A stretch of DNA of 64,000 nt from Rhodospirillaceae bacterium (lineage in GTDB: Bacteria > Pseudomonadota > Alphaproteobacteria > GCA-2731375), in NCBI GenBank assembly GCA_018701215.1, contig JABIWH010000021.1, forward strand, positions 62,001 to 126,000, in the 5' to 3' direction. The position numbers and the translations under genes are program-made. Below, piece by piece: positions 25,874-34,654 of the stretch. Position 1 is the stretch's first letter, and every line of letters starts with the position of its first letter. Under the pieces are notes generated by a model, which worked only from the letters and a program-made list of their open reading frames with translations, had not been told where the DNA came from and made no database searches.

Positions 25874-27331
25874 TCACATGGAATCGGAGGCAGCCGCGCC
25901 AAAAGAGGCGCCTGTCGCCGGTGCTGACTTGCCTTGGGACTTCATACCCTGTCGGAAACCGCGGAAGGTGGTGTCCTTTTCGCGATAGAGGTACTCGATC
26001 TGGCTGAGGGCATTGTCACGGTTGCTGTCGAAGAAATTAACCGCCAACTGTTTGTTGGCATCTTCCAGTGCGGCATAAACCTCTTCGTCGGATAATTCGG
26101 TGAAGTTACAGCACAGCAGATCCGAATTGAGGTGCTTTTTCTCGTAGAAATCCGCTGGGCCTTCCAACAGGCCCCGTTCAATCGCCATATAATATAGCGG
26201 CGAGCCTGGATACGGTGTCACGGGCCTTATCGTGCGCCGTTGCGCCTGATCGTCATATTCGATCAGGAAATCCACCGCCTTTTGCAATGTTTCCTTGGTA
26301 TCGCCCAGATTGCCGAATAGCATATTCAAGCCGGGACTGATGCCCGCTTCCAGGGTCCATTCCACGCCGTTGACGACCTGTTCGGTACGCAGGCCCTTTT
26401 TCATTAGCTTCAACACGTTGTCATCCATGGCCTCGATGCCATAGTTAATGAAGACACAACCGGCCCGTTTCATGTGCGCCAACAACTCGGGCGTGCAGTA
26501 ATTCAGGCGGCCGTTGCAGTCCCAGGTGACCGGCAGATTGGCCTTTTCGAAGGCATTGCAGATCTCTTCCGTATGGGCGATCGAGGTCATCATCAGATCA
26601 TCCATGAACGAGATCCGCGTGACGCCGTATTCCTTGTAAAGAAACTCGATCTCCGCCATCAAGTTGTCGCCGGAGCGGGCCCGGTAGCCCGGGTCCATGC
26701 GGTAGCAGAAAGTGCACTTAAAGGTGCAGCCCCGGGCCGACATCATGGGCATGGTGAACTCGGTGTCGGATTGATTGGAACGCCGCAGCAGCCGATAATA
26801 CTCCATGGGGAATAGGTGATAGGCGGGCCATGGCAAGCTGTCCAAATCCTCGGTCACGCCGCGCCGGGGGTTGATCACGCACTTGCCGCCATCGTTGTAG
26901 GCAATGCCGGAAATCAGGCTTAAAGGCCGTTTGTTGGCAATGGCGTCAAACAACTCGACCGCTGTTTCCTCGCCCTCACCCATGACAATGCAGTCTGCGC
27001 CCGAGACTTGCATGAAGTATTCCGGCTCCGGCGTCGGGCCATAACCGCCCAAAATGAAAAACGGCCGGTCTTTCGATTGGTTGATGGATTTCGACAGACC
27101 GATCAGCCGTTGATACTGATAATATCCAGCGATCAGGCTCATGCAGATCACATCGTAGTGGTTCTCGTCCAGAAAGCCCTTCAGGTGCTCGTCGGGATAG
27201 TGATGCATGTCCTGGCTATAGACATCGACTTCATAGCCTTCTCTTTCAAGAATGGCGGCAATGTAGCCAAGGCCCATTGGAAAATTGTGCATGTAGGCAC
27301 CGTTATCATACACAACCAATAATACCCGCAT
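25874..27331 (-). CDS. B12-binding-domain radical SAM protein
   Basis: A 485-residue protein with an N-terminal cobalamin-binding-type Rossmann domain (about 1-135: MGLGYIAAILEREGYEVDVYSQDMHH, then FILGGYGPTPEPEYFM and VMGEGEETAVELF) and a central radical SAM domain with the CxxxCxxC cluster motif CTFKCTFC (Cys202, 206, 209). The DxHxxG lower-ligand motif is absent, as is common in this class. Such enzymes methylate or rearrange unactivated carbons or tailor cell-envelope molecules. The start ATG at 27331 follows GGGAAG. First gene of the four-gene cluster, so it may define the product. Confidence 0.88.
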   Translation of the reverse strand: MRVLLVVYDNGAYMHNFPMGLGYIAAILEREGYEVDVYSQDMHHYPDEHLKGFLDENHYDVICMSLIAGYYQYQRLIGLSKSINQSKDRPFFILGGYGPTPEPEYFMQVSGADCIVMGEGEETAVELFDAIANKRPLSLISGIAYNDGGKCVINPRRGVTEDLDSLPWPAYHLFPMEYYRLLRRSNQSDTEFTMPMMSARGCTFKCTFCYRMDPGYRARSGDNLMAEIEFLYKEYGVTRISFMDDLMMTSIAHTEEICNAFEKANLPVTWDCNGRLNYCTPELLAHMKRAGCVFINYGIEAMDDNVLKLMKKGLRTEQVVNGVEWTLEAGISPGLNMLFGNLGDTKETLQKAVDFLIEYDDQAQRRTIRPVTPYPGSPLYYMAIERGLLEGPADFYEKKHLNSDLLCCNFTELSDEEVYAALEDANKQLAVNFFDSNRDNALSQIEYLYREKDTTFRGFRQGMKSQGKSAPATGASFGAAASDSM

Positions 27332-27436
27332 CACCAGCTTCCCGTCTCAAATCTCATGTATCGAAGGTTCAATCCAAGCGTCCCAATCATTTGCATCACC
27401 AGACCACATGCGCGGTTTTTTAAGCCCCGGGCCTTA

Positions 27437-27453
27437 TTGCGAATGATTCGCGA
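27437..27453. promoter_or_regulatory. Fur/Irr-like 17-bp palindrome
   Basis: TTGCGAATGATTCGCGA is an inverted repeat around a central G with one mismatched pair. It resembles iron-responsive Fur boxes of the TGCGAAT-x-ATTCGCA type. It lies in the 265-base divergent region between the radical SAM gene (start 27331) and the SDR gene (start 27597), about 105 bases upstream of the former. The resemblance is visible; iron control is inference. Confidence 0.35.
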
Positions 27454-27596
27454 CTACGCCCCGCAACATAAGTCATTTCTGCATTCTGTCCAATGGATAT
27501 GTGCCTGGGAGAATGTGCCTTCGCTGGCATTTGACAGGTTGGCATGGGTCCCGGAAAATGAGCCGAGACGCACTTCTTCATTTTCAGGGCAGTATC

Positions 27597-28448
27597 ATGG
27601 GTAAATTGGACGGCAAGACAGCCATCGTGACCGGCGCCAGCCGGGGCATCGGCCAGGCCATCGCGGAACTGTTCGCCGCCGAGGGCGCTTCGGTGACCTG
27701 TGCGGCCCGCACCTTGAACGAAGGCGACCATAACCTGGAAGGCTCGCTGGGCCGGACGGTGGCGGCGATCGAGGACGCAGGCGGCCGCGCCAAGGCCATC
27801 GCCGTCGATATTTCCAATGAAAGCGATTGCCTGACCCTGGTCGAGGGCGCCCGGGATGCCTTTGGCCCCATCGATATTCTGGTTAATAACGCCGCGTTGA
27901 GCTATTTCATGCCGATTGGCGGCTTTGCCACCAATCATTGGGTGCGCTCTTTCGCGGTCAATGTTCATGCACCCTTCATACTGGCCAAGGCGGTGTTGGG
28001 GGACATGAGCGGAAACGATCGCGGCGGCGCCATCGTCAATATCGGCTCCGGTGCGGCGATCGGCCCCGGCCGCGGGCCCTATGACAATCCCGCACCTCGG
28101 GGCAACACCATGTATGGCGCCACCAAGGCCGCGTTGGAGCGCTTTACCCAAGGGCTGGCCGAAGAAGTCGCGGCCCAGGGCAACATTGCCATTTCCTGTG
28201 TTTCGCCATCTAAAGTCGTGCCGACACCAGGCACGGTTTATCACCACCTGGTCGACGGCATGGATGACCCAAGGGGCGAGACGCCGGAGTACATGGCCCG
28301 CGCCGCCTTGTTGCTGGCCAGCGAGCCGGCGGCAAAGGTCAATGGCCGGGTGACTTACAGCCAGCTGATCCTGGGCGAATTCGGCTGGATCGAAAATCCG
28401 GTCGGACGCGGTATCGACAGTACCGGGTCGGGCTATTCGCAGGTCTAA
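27597..28448 (+). CDS. SDR family oxidoreductase
   Basis: A 283-residue short-chain dehydrogenase/reductase. It has the nucleotide-binding TGASRGIG (residues 13-20), the NNA motif (ILVNNAALSYF), a serine in NIGSGAAIG and the catalytic YGATK. A stretch between the serine and YxxxK (GPGRGPYDNPAPRGNT) is longer than usual. The ATG at 27597 was chosen because residues before it do not fit the family. The upstream 265 bases include the Fur-like palindrome. Its 3' end overlaps that of the Asp-box gene by four bases. The substrate is unknown. Confidence 0.88.
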   Translation: MGKLDGKTAIVTGASRGIGQAIAELFAAEGASVTCAARTLNEGDHNLEGSLGRTVAAIEDAGGRAKAIAVDISNESDCLTLVEGARDAFGPIDILVNNAALSYFMPIGGFATNHWVRSFAVNVHAPFILAKAVLGDMSGNDRGGAIVNIGSGAAIGPGRGPYDNPAPRGNTMYGATKAALERFTQGLAEEVAAQGNIAISCVSPSKVVPTPGTVYHHLVDGMDDPRGETPEYMARAALLLASEPAAKVNGRVTYSQLILGEFGWIENPVGRGIDSTGSGYSQV

Positions 28449-29443
28449 TCCGAATAGCTTACCGCCGACAGCACGGACGGCATGCCGGCGCCGAGCAGTG
28501 TCCAGACCGCATCGTTGCTGACACGCCAAACCTCGCCAGTATCGGTGCCAATCACCACGCCGCCAGGATTTTCCAGGTCCGGTGCCAGACCGTGAATATT
28601 GGCCCGAGAAGGTGAATGCGCCGCATCGCATAAGGATCGCCAGCTCTCGCCACCGTCCTCGGACCGCAACAGCATGGCCTGGGCCCCGCCCTCGTCCTCG
28701 GATTTTGAGAACGCCGTCGGCGCACTGGCCACCGTCAAACCGTACGGTGCGCGCGGGTCGATACACATGGGCCGGGAGTATCGCGGTGTAATACCCTTCC
28801 AGGCATAGGCCCAACTGCCCCCGCTATCGTCGGATCGGAATACGCCGGCATTACCCTCGATCATCTCGGCAACGCCGTCCAGCCGGCCATAGCCGGTGGA
28901 GGCAAACAGCACTTCCGGTTTTTCCGGATGGGCGCACATCATATGCAGATCCGGGTTTTCGCCCGGCAAATCCAGCGTCCAAGTCTCGCCGCCATCCGCC
29001 GTCGCCATGATGCCGCCGACCTCGACGCCAACCCAAATGCATTGGGGATTATCCTGGTCAATAACGATGGCCCGGGCCCGGCCCGGCAGCGGCGGCTTGA
29101 TCGGCACGCACCAATCGGCGGCTTCGGGAACCTGGGTAAAGGCCACAATCTCGTTCCAGGTGTCGCCACCGTCATCACTGCGAAACAGACCGGCGGGTTG
29201 CGTCGCCGCATACAATGTGCCGTCACCGGCGCGCCGGACCACCCAAACCTCATAGGCCTCCACCCCCGCCAGGGACCAGCTGTCGCCGCCATCGTCAGAG
29301 ATATACAGCCCAGCTCCGGTCCCCGCGAACAGACGCTCGCCATATTTGACAAGATCACGCACGCCGCCGCGCTCAAGCACGCAACGCGCATTATCGTTCT
29401 CTATTGCAAAAACACCCTTTGCCGTACCTGCCAGAATTTTCAT
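28445..29443 (-). CDS. Asp-box beta-propeller protein (sialidase/Vps10-like fold)
   Basis: A 332-residue protein starting MKILAGTAKGVFAI after GGAGGGGG, so the ATG at 29443 is well supported. It contains at least five Asp-box (BNR) repeats of the form S-x-D-x-G-x-x-W: SDDGGDSWS, SDDGGDTWN, TADGGETWT, SDDSGGSWA and SEDGGESWR. This predicts a five- to seven-bladed propeller. No signal peptide is visible, unlike most secreted Asp-box proteins, so it may be cytoplasmic. Catalytic sialidase residues are not recognisable. Its role near the crotonase and SDR genes is unknown. Confidence 0.8.
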   Translation of the reverse strand: MKILAGTAKGVFAIENDNARCVLERGGVRDLVKYGERLFAGTGAGLYISDDGGDSWSLAGVEAYEVWVVRRAGDGTLYAATQPAGLFRSDDGGDTWNEIVAFTQVPEAADWCVPIKPPLPGRARAIVIDQDNPQCIWVGVEVGGIMATADGGETWTLDLPGENPDLHMMCAHPEKPEVLFASTGYGRLDGVAEMIEGNAGVFRSDDSGGSWAYAWKGITPRYSRPMCIDPRAPYGLTVASAPTAFSKSEDEGGAQAMLLRSEDGGESWRSLCDAAHSPSRANIHGLAPDLENPGGVVIGTDTGEVWRVSNDAVWTLLGAGMPSVLSAVSYSD

Positions 29444-29483
29444 CACGTCCCCCTCCATAAGATTTCCTGGTCGCGTTATAGCC

Positions 29484-30272
29484 TCAGTAGCCTTTGTAGT
29501 TACCAGGCCGTTTCTCCTTGAACGCCTTGATCGCCTCCGGGTGGTCTTCCCCCGCCCGCGCAATGGCGATGTGAGAGCTGACCAGATCAAAGGCCGTCGC
29601 CATGTCGGTTTCCAGGCTTTGATTGACCGTGCGTTTGATCAGCCGGATCGACAGCGGCGGCATGGCCGCAATGCGTTTGGCCAGCTTCGTGGTCTCCTCC
29701 AACAACTGGTCGTCGGCATAGACGTGATTGACCAGGCCGATTTCCAGAGCCGCCGCCGCATCGATAAAATCCGCCGTCCATAACAATTCCAGGGCCCGCG
29801 CCTTGCCCACCAGGCGCGGTAGGAAATAGGCGCCGCCGCCGCCCGGTAGCAAGCCGATCTTGGCATACGTCTCGGCGAATTTGGCGCTTTCACCCGCAAT
29901 GCGGATATCGCAGGCCAGGGCAAGGTCCATGCCGCCGCCAATCGCCGCGCCGTTGACCGCGGCCAGCAGCGGTTTCTCGAACCGCGCCGCGCGTTTCGGA
30001 AAAGCCTGGATCTCGCCCCAGATGCGGGATTTCGTGATGTGAGGCCGGCTGTCATGTTCCTCTCCCATGCCGCCGATATCGCCGCCCGAACAAAACCCTC
30101 GCCCCGCACCGGTCAGGATCACCGCACGAACATCGTCGCGGGCATCGCATTCATCCAAGGCCGCGACCAGACCGTGCAGCATTTCGCCGGTGAAGGCATT
30201 CAGCTTCTCGGGCCGGTTCATGGTCAAGGTGGCGATGCCGTCCTCGACCTCGAAAATCAGAAAATCAGTCAT
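29484..30272 (-). CDS. Enoyl-CoA hydratase/isomerase (crotonase family)
   Basis: A 262-residue crotonase-fold protein. The CoA-binding/oxyanion segment GRGFCSGGDI and the NGAAIGGGMDLALACDIRIA block are characteristic, followed by AETYAKIGLLPGGGGAYFLPRLVG where the catalytic acidic residues lie. It would hydrate or isomerise an acyl-CoA intermediate. It overlaps the upstream nitronate monooxygenase gene by four bases (ATGA), so the pair are translationally coupled. The specific acyl-CoA cannot be read from the sequence. Confidence 0.93.
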   Translation of the reverse strand: MTDFLIFEVEDGIATLTMNRPEKLNAFTGEMLHGLVAALDECDARDDVRAVILTGAGRGFCSGGDIGGMGEEHDSRPHITKSRIWGEIQAFPKRAARFEKPLLAAVNGAAIGGGMDLALACDIRIAGESAKFAETYAKIGLLPGGGGAYFLPRLVGKARALELLWTADFIDAAAALEIGLVNHVYADDQLLEETTKLAKRIAAMPPLSIRLIKRTVNQSLETDMATAFDLVSSHIAIARAGEDHPEAIKAFKEKRPGNYKGY

Positions 30273-31261
30273 TTGTTTCCTCCCGTCAGCTTCGATAGCA
30301 CTGTATCCGCTTCAGCTGCGATCGCCCGCACCACATCGCCTGCCATGGGCACGCCATCGATCAGGCCGGCGCTTTGTCCCGCCGGCAGAACGCCATTTTC
30401 AACATCGCCTTCGATCCGACCCCGCTGTGAAGCCGGGTGGCCCACATGCATGCCCTGCAATGGATAGGGCTCAATCTCCGCCTCGCGGCCCACCCAGCTG
30501 TCGGTAAAGCCATTGCGGATCAAGCGGCAGGTCTTGCCACTATGGGCCCGCGTCACGACAGTACCGGCGGTATCCGTCTCGGCAATCTTCTGTTTATAGT
30601 TTTCGTGTGCCCGCGCCTCCTGCGTGGCGATGAAACGCGTGCCCATCCAGACACCTTGCGCGCCGAACGAAAGTGCCGCGACCAGGCCACGGCCATCCGC
30701 CAGACCGCCGCCGGCCAGGACCGGCACATCAACCGCATCAACCACCGCCGGGATCAGTGCAGCCGTGCCGATGGAACCCACATGGCCGCCGCCGTCCGAG
30801 CCCGAGGCGATCACCGCGTCAACGCCATCGGCGACCGCTTTTTCGGCATGCCGCACGGCACCAACGACGGACATCACCTTGATGCCTCGTTCGCGCGCAC
30901 CTGCAATGGCATCCCTGGGGCTGCCCAGGCCGGAGATCAGGACCGGCACCCGCTCCTCGAACACTACATCGACCATGGCCATGACCTTGTCCGTGTAGCG
31001 CACGGCTTCGTCCACCTTCGAGGCGACGGTCGCGAACAGGATATCCACCGCGAAAGGCCGGTCGGTCTGGGCCCGGACGCCGCGAATTTCCGCGCGCAGC
31101 TCGTCCGCGTCCGTAGTCGAGCCGGCACCGATGCAACCAAGGCCGCCCGCGGCTGAGACGGCGGCGGCAAGATCGGCGCGGGCAACCCAGCCCATGCCGG
31201 CCTGAAACACCGGATAATCAATATTCAACAGGTCGCATATGGGCGTGCGTAGGACAGACAT
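30269..31261 (-). CDS. Nitronate monooxygenase (2-nitropropane dioxygenase family)
   Basis: A 330-residue FMN-dependent TIM-barrel enzyme. Family features are the N-terminal YPVFQAGMGWVARADLAAAVSAAGGLG, the GSDGGGHVG phosphate-binding loop, and the LAGGGLADGRGLVAALSFGAQGVWMGTRF block. It oxidises nitronates, although many members instead act as enoyl-CoA reductases or have unknown substrates. The 120-base gap upstream (31262-31381) is a divergent promoter region facing the acyl-CoA dehydrogenase gene. The coupling with the crotonase gene suggests an acyl-CoA pathway rather than nitronate detoxification. Confidence 0.9.
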   Translation of the reverse strand: MSVLRTPICDLLNIDYPVFQAGMGWVARADLAAAVSAAGGLGCIGAGSTTDADELRAEIRGVRAQTDRPFAVDILFATVASKVDEAVRYTDKVMAMVDVVFEERVPVLISGLGSPRDAIAGARERGIKVMSVVGAVRHAEKAVADGVDAVIASGSDGGGHVGSIGTAALIPAVVDAVDVPVLAGGGLADGRGLVAALSFGAQGVWMGTRFIATQEARAHENYKQKIAETDTAGTVVTRAHSGKTCRLIRNGFTDSWVGREAEIEPYPLQGMHVGHPASQRGRIEGDVENGVLPAGQSAGLIDGVPMAGDVVRAIAAEADTVLSKLTGGNK

Positions 31262-31381
31262 CCTAAATTCCTCCTCCGTCGATTGTTATGAACAAGGGTA
31301 CAAACCCTATGGCCAGGGCCGCAAGCGCGCTATCCTGAATATCTGCTTTCAATTGATCACGCCGCGCGGAGGACAGTTGCC

Positions 31382-32551
31382 ATGGATTTTGGCTTTAGCG
31401 AAGAGAACGAGGCGTTTCGCGCCGGGATCAAGGCATTCATCGCAGAGAATGTCTCACCCGCGATTATCCAGGAGATGCAGGATGGCGCGCACGGCGCCGG
31501 CATCGGCCCTTTGACTCGTGATCTTATCCTCAAGATTGGCGAGCGCGGCTGGATCGGTATGAGCTGGCCCAAGGAGTACGGCGGGCGCGAGGCCGACATC
31601 ATTGATCAGTATATTTTCGAGGAAGAACTCGCCCGCGCCCGCGTGCCGCTTAACCTGGGTAATTTCATCGAACAGGCCCCGGCGATCATGAAAGCCGGCA
31701 CCGAGGCGCAGAAAAAATACTTCCTGCCCCGCCTGGTGCGGGGTGAGGTGACTTTCGCGCTTGGTTACAGCGAACCCAGCGGCGGCACCGATCTGGCGTC
31801 ATTGAAGACCCGGGCGGTGGAGGACGACGACGGCTATGTCATCAACGGTCAGAAGGTCTTCACCACCCGTGCCGAATCCTCGTCGCACATCTACCTGATG
31901 GCCCGCACCGATCCGGATGCACCAAAACACCAAGGCATCTCCATCTTTCTTGTGCCCATGGACACGCCCGGCATCACCGTGCGGCCGTTGTGGACACTGC
32001 CAGGCGGGCGCACCAACGAGGTATTTCTCGAGGATGTGCGGGTGTCCAAGGACACCATGTTGGGGCAGAAAAACGGCGGCTGGAATATCGGCGCCTCCGC
32101 CCTCAACCTTGGCCGCGCCGGTGCCAGGCGTTATTGCATCTATGTCTCGCCGTTCGAGGATTTGTTGAAGTACCTGCAAACCGACGAACTTGGCCGCGAC
32201 ATCGCCAAGGACCCGGTGACCCAGGACAAGGTTGCCGAATTGTATTGCGAGGCCCAGGTCGCCAGGCTGTTCACCATGCGCAGCCTGTCCATGGTGCGGC
32301 GCGGGCAAAATCCACCGTACGAAATATCGTCAGAAAAAATCTGGGGCCCGGAATTCCAAGTCCGCACCACGGAAGCGGCAAGCCAGATCCTCGGCGCCTA
32401 TCATCAGCTGTGGGATGGCGACGGCGCGCCGGACGGCGGCAACTTTCCCCGCCAATACGTCAACGCCATGGTCTCTACTTTCGGCCACGGCAGCACCCAG
32501 GTCATGCGCACCGCCATCGCCCGGCGCGGCCTTGACCTGCCCAGAGATTAA
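31382..32551 (+). CDS. Acyl-CoA dehydrogenase
   Basis: A 389-residue flavoprotein with the acyl-CoA dehydrogenase N-terminal helical domain, the middle domain signature ALGYSEPSGGTDLASLKTRA and DGYVINGQKVFTT, and a C-terminal helical domain. GGAGGACAGTTGCC precedes the ATG at 31382. With the next gene it forms a pair of divergent acyl-CoA dehydrogenases, an arrangement typical of heterodimeric enzymes in steroid, bile-acid and other unusual side-chain degradation. The heterodimer is inference; the oxidised acyl-CoA is unknown. Confidence 0.92.
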   Translation: MDFGFSEENEAFRAGIKAFIAENVSPAIIQEMQDGAHGAGIGPLTRDLILKIGERGWIGMSWPKEYGGREADIIDQYIFEEELARARVPLNLGNFIEQAPAIMKAGTEAQKKYFLPRLVRGEVTFALGYSEPSGGTDLASLKTRAVEDDDGYVINGQKVFTTRAESSSHIYLMARTDPDAPKHQGISIFLVPMDTPGITVRPLWTLPGGRTNEVFLEDVRVSKDTMLGQKNGGWNIGASALNLGRAGARRYCIYVSPFEDLLKYLQTDELGRDIAKDPVTQDKVAELYCEAQVARLFTMRSLSMVRRGQNPPYEISSEKIWGPEFQVRTTEAASQILGAYHQLWDGDGAPDGGNFPRQYVNAMVSTFGHGSTQVMRTAIARRGLDLPRD

Positions 32552-32569
32552 TGGGGAGCGTAGTCAATC

Positions 32570-33715
32570 ATGGACGTCTTGCTGAATGAAGATGAAGAAA
32601 TGATCCGCGACGGCGTGCGGCGTTTCTTCCAGGCGGAATGCGGTGTACCGCGTGTGCGCGCGATCGAGGATGACGAAGCGCGGACCGACCTGGACCTGTG
32701 GCGGCAATTGGCCGAACTGGGCTGGTTGGGGCTTGCCCTGCCGGCGGCCTATGGCGGCGGCGAGGCGCCCTTCACGCAGCTGACCCTGTTGTTCGAGGAA
32801 GCCGGCCGCGCTCTGGCCCCGGTGCCCCTGCATCCGCACATGGTCGCCGCCTTGACGTTGGCCGCGGCGGTGGAGCGCGGGGACTGCGGCCCGCTGGCGG
32901 AGACCGTGATCAGCGGCGCCTGCATGGGCGAAAGCCTGTTAACCTGGGCCTGGGACGAACGGCTGCCGAATATCGGACCCGAAGTGGTCACCCTTAACGC
33001 CATCGCCGATGGCAACGGCTGGCGCCTGAATGGCACCAAGCAAATGGTCGAGGCATTCGAAATCGCCGACTATTGCCTGGTCGCCGTGCGTACGGACGCC
33101 AGCCAAACAGCCGCTGGCGGTATCACCTTGCTGCTGGTCGAACCTGGCGCGGAGGGCATTTCCTCAACCACGCAACGTACTCTCGGCGGCGATCATCAGT
33201 CCGAGGTTCAATTCGACAACGTCTATGTTGGCGGCGATGCCCTGGTCGGACGGGTGGACGACGGTTGGGATCTTGCGCGGCCCATGCTGGAACGGGCCAT
33301 GGTATTGAACTGCGCCATGATCGTAGGCGCCACGCGCCGGGCCGCCGAGCGGGCCTTTGACTACGCCAAGGAGCGCATCGCCTTTGGCCACCCCATTGGT
33401 TCGTTCCAGGCCATCCAGCATACCTGCGCCGATATGATCACCTGGGTCGATGGCGCCGAATTGCTGACCCGGGAAGCCGCCTGGCATATCGCCCAAGGCA
33501 TGGATGCGGCCCTGGCGGCGGCGGCGGCGAAGTCTTTTGCCAATGAACGCTGCCAAATGGTGCTGCGCGAGGCCAACCAGATCCACGGTGGTTATGCCCA
33601 GGTTTATGAGTACGACCAACAGCTCTGGTACCGCCGGGCCGCCGCCTGGACAATGCGCCTGGGCACCTCGACCGAACATCGACGAACCGTGGCACGGGCG
33701 CTGGAATTGCAATAA
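32570..33715 (+). CDS. Acyl-CoA dehydrogenase (second subunit-like)
   Basis: A 381-residue acyl-CoA dehydrogenase-family protein, 18 bases after its neighbour and therefore probably coexpressed. It keeps the general fold (ELGWLGLALPAAYGGGEAPFTQLTLLFEEAGRAL; AKERIAFGHPIGSFQAIQHTCADM; QIHGGYAQVYEYDQQLWYRRA) but the middle-domain substrate motif is less conserved than in the first copy, with no clear TEP...GSD motif. This fits the less-catalytic partner of an alpha2beta2 enzyme, a suggestion from known heterotetrameric ACADs rather than from this sequence alone. Confidence 0.88.
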   Translation: MDVLLNEDEEMIRDGVRRFFQAECGVPRVRAIEDDEARTDLDLWRQLAELGWLGLALPAAYGGGEAPFTQLTLLFEEAGRALAPVPLHPHMVAALTLAAAVERGDCGPLAETVISGACMGESLLTWAWDERLPNIGPEVVTLNAIADGNGWRLNGTKQMVEAFEIADYCLVAVRTDASQTAAGGITLLLVEPGAEGISSTTQRTLGGDHQSEVQFDNVYVGGDALVGRVDDGWDLARPMLERAMVLNCAMIVGATRRAAERAFDYAKERIAFGHPIGSFQAIQHTCADMITWVDGAELLTREAAWHIAQGMDAALAAAAAKSFANERCQMVLREANQIHGGYAQVYEYDQQLWYRRAAAWTMRLGTSTEHRRTVARALELQ

Positions 33716-33739
33716 ATAGACCATCAAGGGGAGAATGAT

Positions 33740-34591
33740 ATGATCAGGGGAAGCTGTCTCTGCGGATCGGTAGGTTGGGAAATCCATGGCCCGGTCGGCA
33801 ACATGAGCCATTGCCATTGTTCCATCTGCCGCAAGGCCCATGGCGCACCGTTCGCCACCTATCTCTCGACCGACATGGACAGTTATCGCCTGGTCACGGG
33901 CGAGGGGACAATCCGGCGGTACGAATCCTCGCCGGGTTTCAGCCGATCTTTTTGCGCCACCTGCGGCTCGGTCGTGCCCATGCGCGTGGGCGAAGGGAGA
34001 ATAGCGATCCCCGCCGGCTGCCTCGACGACGACCCCGGTATCCGGCCCAGCATGCACATCTTTGCCGCCTCCAAGGCGCCCTGGCACCCGATCACCGACA
34101 ATCTGCCGCGCCATAATGCCTACTCCGCCGAGAGCACCTTGAGTGAAGTGGCGCCGCCGGCGGGCGGCAGTGCGGCACCGGGTATCTTGCATGGCTCGTG
34201 CCTGTGCGGCGGCGTCGCCTTTGAAATCAACGAGCCGTTCAAGGTCGTGCACAATTGCCATTGCGGCCGTTGCCGCAAGGCGCGGGCGGCGGCGCACACC
34301 ACCAACGGCTTTATCTCCATCGACGGGATAAGATTTCTAAAGGGCGAGGATTTGTTGCTTAGCTATAAGGTGCCGGAAGCAAAAACCTATACCCCGACCT
34401 TCTGCCGGGTCTGTGGCGCCGGCATGCCAAGACTACGGCAGGAAACCGGCAATGCCATCATCCCCTTGGGTAGCCTTGACGGCGACCCAGGCCGGGGCGC
34501 GGAGGATCATATTTTTGCCGGCTCCAAGGCACCCTGGTACGACATCACCGGCAATCTGCCCCAGTTCGACGAGATGCCGCCGGCTGTGTAA
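33740..34591 (+). CDS. Tandem GFA-domain protein
   Basis: A 283-residue protein made of two glutathione-dependent formaldehyde-activating (GFA/CENP-V) zinc domains in tandem. Domain 1 (about 1-125) has GSCLCGSVGWEI, HCHCSICRKAHG and FCATCGS; domain 2 (about 148-275) repeats the plan with GSCLCGGVAFEI, NCHCGRCRKAR and FCRVCGAG. Both end in the same H-IFA-SKAPW motif (MHIFAASKAPW, HIFAGSKAPW). Most GFA proteins are single domains of about 130 residues, so this is an internal duplication. Zinc binding is expected. Formaldehyde or glutathione-adduct chemistry is possible but not shown. Confidence 0.87.
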   Translation: MIRGSCLCGSVGWEIHGPVGNMSHCHCSICRKAHGAPFATYLSTDMDSYRLVTGEGTIRRYESSPGFSRSFCATCGSVVPMRVGEGRIAIPAGCLDDDPGIRPSMHIFAASKAPWHPITDNLPRHNAYSAESTLSEVAPPAGGSAAPGILHGSCLCGGVAFEINEPFKVVHNCHCGRCRKARAAAHTTNGFISIDGIRFLKGEDLLLSYKVPEAKTYTPTFCRVCGAGMPRLRQETGNAIIPLGSLDGDPGRGAEDHIFAGSKAPWYDITGNLPQFDEMPPAV

Positions 34592-34654
34592 TCACGGCCA
34601 TTCAGATCAATTGAAATTGCATCGCGGCCCCGCCCCTGTGGTATCCTGACCGCC

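Noticed and set aside
27420..28814. Long minus-strand open frame of 464 codons across the SDR gene and the Asp-box gene
   Set aside because: It covers the complement of the SDR and overlaps the propeller in another frame; composition is rich in G, R and H without domain motifs.
33164..34297. Minus-strand open frame of 377 codons
   Set aside because: Antisense to the second acyl-CoA dehydrogenase and GFA genes; low-complexity shadow.
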